Below, one piece after another: positions 59,434-64,000 of a stretch of DNA of 64,000 bases (the stretch's first letter is position 1; every line of letters begins with the position of its first letter). The DNA is from Comamonas suwonensis (lineage in GTDB: Bacteria > Pseudomonadota > Gammaproteobacteria > Burkholderiales > Burkholderiaceae_C). A program made the position numbers and the translations under genes. The notes under the pieces are model-generated. The model searched no databases, was not told where the DNA came from, and saw only the letters and a list, made by a program, of their open reading frames with translations. Where the stretch lies: positions 62,001 through 126,000 of the forward strand of contig NZ_JABBCQ020000009.1 in the NCBI RefSeq assembly GCF_012844455.2, written 5' to 3'.

Positions 59434-60534
59434 ATGGATACTGGCTATTCGCTCGAAAAGCTGGTGCAGGCCTATTTTGACTGCCGCCAGCACAAACGCA
59501 CCTCCGCCAGCGCTCTGCTGTTCGAGCAGGCGCTGGAACACAACCTCATGCAACTGCATGAAGAGCTGCAGGATGGCAGCTACCGGCCCGGTCCATCCAT
59601 CTGCTTTGCGATCAGCCGGCCACGGCCGCGCGAAGTCTGGGCCGCGCAATTCCGGGACCGCATCGTGCACCACCTGCTCTACAACCAGATTGCCGATCGA
59701 TTCCACCGCCGCTTTATCGCAGACTCCTGCGCTGGCATTCCCGGGCGCGGCACGCTGTACGCAGCCTCCCGCCTAGAGGCCAAGGTGCGAAGCCAGACGC
59801 AGAACTGGTCAGTGCCCGGGCACTACCTGAAGATTGATCTGGCCAATTTCTTCGTCTCCATCGATAAGCGCATCGTCTGGCCACTGTTGGTCAAGCAGAT
59901 CCCGGAGCGCTGGTGGCGCGGCTTGGCCAAGATCATTCTCTTCAACGATCCGCGCGCAGACTTTGTGCAGCGCGGAAGCCCAGAGACGCTAGCCGCCGTT
60001 CCAGTGCACAAGCGCCTTGCCAATGCCGCACCCTACTGCGGTCTGCCCATTGGCAACCTGAGCAGCCAGTTCTTTGCCAATGTGCTGCTCAACGAGCTGG
60101 ACCAGCATGCAAAGCACCGCGTCAGGGCCAAGCACTACACGCGCTATGTTGATGACATGGTGCTTCTGCACGATTCGCCCCAGTGGCTCAATGGCGCGCT
60201 GGCCAGCATCAATGCATTCCTGCCCAGCCTTCGCTTGCGCCTGAATCCACGCAAGACCGTGCTTCAGCCCATCGCTCGCGGCATTGATTACGTGGGCCAG
60301 ACGATCTATCCGTGGCGCCGGACAACGCGCCCGCGGACTCTGCAGCAGGCCTTGGCTCGCATCGAGACCATGCCGGCCGATGAGGTCTACGCCAGCGGAA
60401 ACAGCTATCTCGGCCTGGTGCGCCAATCCAGCTCCAGCCACAACGAACAAGCGCTCATATGTAGAGCGCTACTGAAACGAGGCCATGCAGTTGAAGGGCT
60501 GCACCTCACCAAAGCATTTCGCAAACACCACTGA
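59434..60534 (+). CDS. DGR reverse transcriptase
   Basis: The 366-residue enzyme has the RT motifs: FRDRIVHHLLYNQIADRF (motifs 0/1), LKIDLANFFVSIDKRIVWPL (motif 2/3, catalytic Asp), LPIGNLSSQFFANVLLNELD (motif 4 with the DGR-type IGxxxSQ at about 205), and the catalytic YVDD of HYTRYVDDMVLLHD (about 238). It lacks an endonuclease or maturase domain, as expected for DGRs. It uses the TR RNA with Avd to make mutated cDNA. A terminator follows the stop by 5 bp. Confidence 0.95.
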   Translation: MDTGYSLEKLVQAYFDCRQHKRTSASALLFEQALEHNLMQLHEELQDGSYRPGPSICFAISRPRPREVWAAQFRDRIVHHLLYNQIADRFHRRFIADSCAGIPGRGTLYAASRLEAKVRSQTQNWSVPGHYLKIDLANFFVSIDKRIVWPLLVKQIPERWWRGLAKIILFNDPRADFVQRGSPETLAAVPVHKRLANAAPYCGLPIGNLSSQFFANVLLNELDQHAKHRVRAKHYTRYVDDMVLLHDSPQWLNGALASINAFLPSLRLRLNPRKTVLQPIARGIDYVGQTIYPWRRTTRPRTLQQALARIETMPADEVYASGNSYLGLVRQSSSSHNEQALICRALLKRGHAVEGLHLTKAFRKHH

Positions 60535-60538
60535 CCCC

Positions 60539-60559
60539 AGCCCGCCGCCGCGGGCTTTT
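60539..60559 (+). terminator. Terminator after the DGR
   Basis: AGCCCGCCGCCGCGGGCT stem followed by TTT; ends 19 nt before the next ATG. Confidence 0.82.
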
Positions 60560-60577
60560 CTCATTCTGGGAGCCAAT

Positions 60578-61672
60578 ATGCAAGACAAGATCACGATCGC
60601 AGACGCACCTGACTGCTTGAATACAAATGACAAAGCCATGTGGGTGCTTGGCTACCAAGCAGCAATTGAAGCCCGCAGCACATGCCTGCTCCAGATCCAA
60701 GAGCCACCCACAAAGACCGAAACTCTTGCTCACTACAGCCAACAGGCGATTCTCGCCATGGATGAAGCAGCGCCAGCAGCCGTGGCAGTGCCTACGAAGT
60801 TGCCTACAGGTGATGAGATTCGAGCGATAGCGAGGTCTGTAAGCACCAGTTCGTCAGACAGCCCATCGCCATCGGAGTACGTGATGGCCGGCTACCGCGC
60901 CGCGCTTGCCGCCACCACGGCAGCAGATGCGCCTCTGAACGCAGAAATGCTGGCCGCCCTTCAATCCGTAGGGATGGATGCAGTTGGTGTGGGAGGTGGC
61001 GAGAACACCATCAGCGATTCAGCCAGGGCGAAGGTCGAGGCCGTACTGGAGAAGATTGGCGCGCCTTGGCCAAGCTCCGACACGGCAGCAGCCGCGCCAG
61101 TGGTGCTGCCTGAGCCTGTTGGATGGATTGATAAATCGGCTCTTGAGTGGATCGGAAGCCGTGATCGCGGAACCGACGCCTATTCAACTGCATATTTGCA
61201 CAAGAGCCAGTGCGCAGAAGCGGGTGAGCCTATCTACACAGAGCAGCAAATGCGCGCCCTGCTGGCCGGAGTATCTGCACCGGCAGCGCAGGCGGTGTGG
61301 GACGGCAAGCTACCCGAGAGCCTGCAGCGCGCATTGAATGAGCTGCGCATCGACTGCAAGACCGATGCCATCAGCAGCCTTGAGTTTGAGGTGCGCTCTG
61401 TCTTTGAAGGCATGCACACATCACTAACAACAGTGAAGCGCATGTATCACGCCGCGCAAAAGCGCCTTGATTCGACTGACGCGGCGCAGCCTGACCCGTT
61501 CGCAGCACCCCAGGCGCAGGCAGACGCGCGGGATGCGGCCCTGCTGGATTTCATCGAATCCCATGCTGAAGGCGTTATCCGCCTTGATGCAGTCCCCAAC
61601 TATCTCTACTGGGGGAAACATTGGGAACACAAGACAGCCCGCGCCGCTATCGCGGCAGCAAAGGGGGAGTGA
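60578..61672 (+). CDS. Ea22/ead-like phage protein
   Basis: The 364-residue product starts at 60578 with GGGAG upstream. The protein is Ala-rich with modules typical of Ea22-type early proteins: EYVMAGYRAALAATTAADAP, PVGWIDKSALEWI, EPIYTEQQMRALLAG and RDAALLDFIESHAEGVIRLD, all short blocks found in many phage hypothetical proteins. Its role is unknown. It lies in the rightward unit, downstream of the DGR. Confidence 0.6.
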   Translation: MQDKITIADAPDCLNTNDKAMWVLGYQAAIEARSTCLLQIQEPPTKTETLAHYSQQAILAMDEAAPAAVAVPTKLPTGDEIRAIARSVSTSSSDSPSPSEYVMAGYRAALAATTAADAPLNAEMLAALQSVGMDAVGVGGGENTISDSARAKVEAVLEKIGAPWPSSDTAAAAPVVLPEPVGWIDKSALEWIGSRDRGTDAYSTAYLHKSQCAEAGEPIYTEQQMRALLAGVSAPAAQAVWDGKLPESLQRALNELRIDCKTDAISSLEFEVRSVFEGMHTSLTTVKRMYHAAQKRLDSTDAAQPDPFAAPQAQADARDAALLDFIESHAEGVIRLDAVPNYLYWGKHWEHKTARAAIAAAKGE

Positions 61673-61675
61673 GAC

Positions 61676-61849
61676 ATGCCAATGCCACTTACGCCGGATG
61701 CATTTTCAAAGCTGATCAACCAGGACGTTCAGTGGCTTAAAGCCAATGCACCCGACTCACTGGAGCGGCAGCACATCATTCAGGTGCTGCATCAGAGAGC
61801 AAATGACTACGCACAGCGCGCCACCCAGGCAGCGCAAGGGGGTGAGTGA
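61676..61849 (+). CDS. Small phage protein (57 aa), unknown
   Basis: The protein MPMPLTPDAFSKLINQDVQW... is helical and follows the Ea22-like stop by 3 bp. Its own stop overlaps the ATG of the next gene (TGATG). This coupling is the main support; no family is known. Confidence 0.55.
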   Translation: MPMPLTPDAFSKLINQDVQWLKANAPDSLERQHIIQVLHQRANDYAQRATQAAQGGE

Positions 61850-62211
61850 TGGGCTATTCAGTTGGATGGGACAGCGATAACAACCGCTGGATGGGATACG
61901 GCGTGCCCAGCACATGCGAGCACCCTGAGTGCAACGAAAAGGTTGATCGCGGAATGGGCTGCTCTTGCGAAGGCTGCGGCCTCGCCTTTTGTGGAAAGCA
62001 CTGGCACATGGGCTTTTGTGAGCCGTGCCTGAACCTCACTGACGTGGGCGAATACCCGGATGGCATCAATCCATTCCGCGCAAAACCAGAGCACCCAGAG
62101 TGGCTAGGTCACCTAAGAAACGACCCAACCTGGGCCGAATGGCGCAAGGACAACATGGCACAGCTGGAGGCATGGGATGCAGCAGCCAAGGAAGGAGCGC
62201 AGCAGGGATGA
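61849..62211 (+). CDS. Cys/His-rich (zinc-binding-like) phage protein
   Basis: The 120-residue product has seven Cys and three His in two clusters (STCEHPECNEKV, GCSCEGCGLAFCGKHWHMGF, CEPC), suggesting a treble-clef or RING-like zinc fold. A helical tail follows. Overlaps link it with both neighbours. Function is unknown. Confidence 0.65.
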   Translation: MGYSVGWDSDNNRWMGYGVPSTCEHPECNEKVDRGMGCSCEGCGLAFCGKHWHMGFCEPCLNLTDVGEYPDGINPFRAKPEHPEWLGHLRNDPTWAEWRKDNMAQLEAWDAAAKEGAQQG

Positions 62212-62285
62212 GCCGCAAACGAGACATCCGCCGCGCCCGCCGTGAGCGCGAACAAGAGAAACGTAACCCCGAGCCCCGCCACTGA
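62208..62285 (+). CDS. Very small basic peptide (25 aa)
   Basis: MSRKRDIRRARREREQEKRN... is highly basic, helical and coupled to the previous stop (ATGA) with AAGGAG 13 nt upstream. It could be a real RNA-binding peptide (arginine-rich, N-like composition) or a chance frame before the terminator. Low confidence. Confidence 0.4.
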   Translation: MSRKRDIRRARREREQEKRNPEPRH

Positions 62286-62300
62286 GCGGGGTTCTGCTTT
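62264..62300 (+). terminator. Terminator-like hairpin
   Basis: CCCCGC-loop-GCGGGG followed by TTCTGCTTT; it lies 12 nt before the start of the next gene and overlaps the end of the 25-residue frame. Confidence 0.65.
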
Positions 62301-62312
62301 ATGGGAGCCACG

Positions 62313-62519
62313 ATGGCAACCAGCGCCAGCACGGTAGGCCTGCCGGAAGACCAAGCCTACCTACTCCACCACTTCAACTGCCCCTACTGCATATCTGCCG
62401 GGGCAACGCCTGGAAAGCAGCAGCGATGCCCGGAGGGGCTAAAGCTCTGGGATGCCTACAACCAAGCTGCCCGGCCGCCACCCAGCACCCGCAGGCCGCG
62501 CCCATTACGACACCCCTAA
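62313..62519 (+). CDS. Small phage protein with CxxC, unknown
   Basis: The 68-residue product starts at 62313 with GGGAG upstream (12 bp earlier is another ATG). It holds NCPYCISAG and RCPEG, a possible zinc site, and a basic Pro/Arg tail. It belongs to small zinc-ribbon-like phage proteins, unassigned. Confidence 0.55.
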   Translation: MATSASTVGLPEDQAYLLHHFNCPYCISAGATPGKQQRCPEGLKLWDAYNQAARPPPSTRRPRPLRHP

Positions 62520-62524
62520 ACAAA

Positions 62525-62545
62525 AAGCCCCGAACTTCGGGGCTT
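62525..62545. terminator. Terminator before the excisionase gene
   Basis: AAGCCCCGAACTTCGGGGCTT stem-loop with A and T flanks. Confidence 0.8.
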
Positions 62546-62561
62546 AACTTTTGATAGCACT

Positions 62562-62783
62562 ATGAGCAATATCACAAGCACTGAGAATCAGATTCAGCCA
62601 CTGATTTACACCAAGGCCCAGCTGCCCGCTATCGTGGGTCTGAGCAAAGCCACTATCGACCGCATGCGCAAAGAAAAGGCATTCCCCGAAGCCATCGTTC
62701 TTTGTAAAAACAAGGTGGGATGGCCCGTAGATGTGGTGAAGCAGTGGATTGCCCAGCGCCCCACCGCCACCGGTATTTATTGA
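62562..62783 (+). CDS. AlpA-family excisionase / regulator
   Basis: The 73-residue protein has the AlpA helix-turn-helix (LIYTKAQLPAIVGLSKATID) and a basic second helix (RMRKEKAFPEA), ending in WPVDVVKQWIAQRP. Its 3' end overlaps the convergent integrase gene by 7 bp. Such proteins promote excision and regulate integrase expression in P4-type elements. Confidence 0.85.
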   Translation: MSNITSTENQIQPLIYTKAQLPAIVGLSKATIDRMRKEKAFPEAIVLCKNKVGWPVDVVKQWIAQRPTATGIY

Positions 62784-63970
62784 GCCTGGATGCAGTGATT
62801 GGCCCAATCCTGCATCAGCTGCGTCCGTTTCTCCAGCAAGTCACCCCGGCGGTAAGCAGCTTCCACTTTGCTCTCTATGGTGTGAGCCAGGGCCATCTCC
62901 ACCACATCCTTGTCATAGTCCGTGCACTCTGCCGCCCAGTCGCGGAAGGTGCTACGGAACCCATGGGGCACAGCAGTAAGCTCCATTCGGCGCATGACCG
63001 CCGTAAGCGTCATATCCGACAACGCTTTACCCGATTCACTTGGGAAAACGTAGTCGCACCCCTCTTTGCGAGCCTGACCGGCCAGCAGCGCCAGCGCCTG
63101 TTTTGACAGGGGCACGCGATGCTCGCGCCGGGCTTTCATGCGCTCGGCTGGAATCGTCCAGACTCCCGCCCCCATATCAATCTCACTCCACACCGCCTCT
63201 CTAGCCTCACCCGACCGCACAGCGGTCAGCACCTGGAATAGCAGCGCCTTGGCGCCCTGACCTGCGCTCGCGGCAATGGCCCCCACAACTGGTGCAACCT
63301 CTTTGTACGGGACAGCCTCATGGTGGCGCACCTTCGCAATCTTGGTGGGCTTGGGCAATATCTGATCAAGGTGCCCTGTCCATCGCGCAGGGTTCGGGTG
63401 CTTGTGCCCACAGAACACGGCGGCCCAATCAAGCACCGTTTCAACCCGGCCACGCACGCGCGATGCGGTTTCGGTCTTGGTGTGCCAGATCGGCTGCAGC
63501 AGCGCAAGAATGTGCTGAGTGTCGATAGTGGTCACATCCAGATCCCCAATGAAGGGGTAGGCGTAGGTTTCAAGAGTGGCTGACCACTGCCCGGCATGCT
63601 TGGCATTGCTCCACTCGCCTGACTTGGCGGTGATGCATTTATTTGCCGCATCCCTGAATAGCAGCTTCTTGGCCTGCTCCAGCTGGCGCTGGGCGCGAAG
63701 GCTCCCGCGCTCATCGATAGGGTCAATACCTTGCTGAATCTTCAGGTGGGCATCGCGCGCTTTGTCACGGGCCATAGACAGGGTGACTGTGGGGTACGAG
63801 CCCAAACCCATCCGCCTACGGGACTTGTGGATAACGTATCTCAAGACCCATGACCGGCTCAATCCAGCCACCCGTAAATGCAGCCCGGCCACGCCACCAA
63901 CGGCAAACACGCCATCTGATTTCAGGCGTGCAACCTCCAACGCTCCCAGCTCTTTACTGATCTTTGGCAT
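62777..63970 (-). CDS. P4-type tyrosine integrase
   Basis: The 397-residue enzyme has the N-terminal DUF4102-like arm-binding domain (VGGVAGLHLRVAGLSRSWVL, RRRMGLGSYPTVTLSMARDK), a central SAM-like core-binding domain and a C-terminal catalytic domain. The last carries Arg in LTAVRSGEAREA, HGFR (about 336-339), His 363 and Tyr 373 in VEAAYRRGD. It mediates integration and excision. It ends the prophage; the putative attR lies 12 bp behind its start. Confidence 0.95.
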   Translation of the reverse strand: MPKISKELGALEVARLKSDGVFAVGGVAGLHLRVAGLSRSWVLRYVIHKSRRRMGLGSYPTVTLSMARDKARDAHLKIQQGIDPIDERGSLRAQRQLEQAKKLLFRDAANKCITAKSGEWSNAKHAGQWSATLETYAYPFIGDLDVTTIDTQHILALLQPIWHTKTETASRVRGRVETVLDWAAVFCGHKHPNPARWTGHLDQILPKPTKIAKVRHHEAVPYKEVAPVVGAIAASAGQGAKALLFQVLTAVRSGEAREAVWSEIDMGAGVWTIPAERMKARREHRVPLSKQALALLAGQARKEGCDYVFPSESGKALSDMTLTAVMRRMELTAVPHGFRSTFRDWAAECTDYDKDVVEMALAHTIESKVEAAYRRGDLLEKRTQLMQDWANHCIQAQ

Positions 63971-63981
63971 ATCGTTTCAAT

Positions 63982-64000
63982 CTTGTAGGCCATCCTGTAG
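63982..64000. repeat. Putative attR (right copy of the 19-bp repeat)
   Basis: CTTGTAGGCCATCCTGTAG matches 4019-4037 exactly and reaches the end of the window, so the true length may be greater. Integrase upstream of attR is the expected layout for a P4-type prophage. Confidence 0.7.

Noticed and set aside
59277-59480. Possible small protein spanning the DGR template
   Set aside because: The frame differs from that of the targets and consists of Thr-rich low complexity produced by the AAC-rich template.

Overview
The window holds about 4 kb of bacterial chromosome followed by an almost complete temperate phage genome of about 60 kb. GC-rich coding, the xsc-pta (sulfoacetaldehyde acetyltransferase/phosphate acetyltransferase) pair under a divergent IclR-type regulator, and the style of the phage genes suggest a betaproteobacterium of the Comamonadaceae (Comamonas/Delftia-like). 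This is an inference from protein content, not a database result. Chromosomal part (1-3954): the 5' part of an IclR-family regulator, xsc, an intrinsic terminator, pta, and a tRNA-Arg(ACG). A repeat of at least 19 bp at 4019-4037 recurs at 63982-64000, just behind a P4-type tyrosine integrase, and is the best candidate for attL/attR.

Prophage layout. The late genes lie on the minus strand (44.5 to 5.8 kb): terminase, P22-like portal, scaffold, DUF4043-type capsid, adaptor and decoration proteins, a 2490-residue polyvalent ejection protein, tail and fibre proteins, then holin, lysozyme and nested spanins. No tape measure, tube or sheath protein was seen, so a short-tailed (podovirus-like) virion is likely. 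Two blocks of oppositely oriented cargo interrupt the late region. One (19.9-21.5 kb) is a fused AAA ATPase-DUF4435 protein resembling merged PARIS. The other (29.8-34.0 kb) holds a PIN toxin-antitoxin pair, a 240-residue unknown, a P22 immI-like antirepressor/ribbon-helix-helix module and a small secreted protein. A Tad2-like (DUF2829) anti-Thoeris candidate sits beyond the lysis genes.

Control and early genes. A LexA/CI-type repressor (51.2 kb) is flanked on both sides by TTAGCC...GGCTAA operators that overlap divergent sigma70-like promoters. The leftward early operon carries Cro, Rha/Ant, an O-like replication protein with five 23-bp iterons, a P-like protein, a DUF1064 nuclease and a Ref-like HNH protein. 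The rightward region carries a P63C protein, a DUF1281 protein, a structured RNA candidate, an exonuclease, an RdgC-FtsK-gamma fusion, a complete diversity-generating retroelement (DGR), small proteins, an AlpA-like excisionase and the integrase.

Main discoveries. (1) The DGR has two C-type-lectin-like/DUF1566-type targets, Avd, a 79-bp template and a reverse transcriptase. All 21 template-to-variable-repeat differences fall at template adenines, and the targets lie far from the tail genes. (2) A 12-bp core (CTAGGGTTCGAC), usually inside a 19-bp motif, occurs five times upstream of late genes, always exactly 31 nt before the start codon, with a potential hairpin in each leader. It looks like a phage-specific late control element. 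(3) A two-domain RNA candidate is closed by two adjacent perfect 12-bp stems. (4) An RdgC protein is fused to an FtsK gamma domain. Function calls rest on motif recognition by eye and no search was run.
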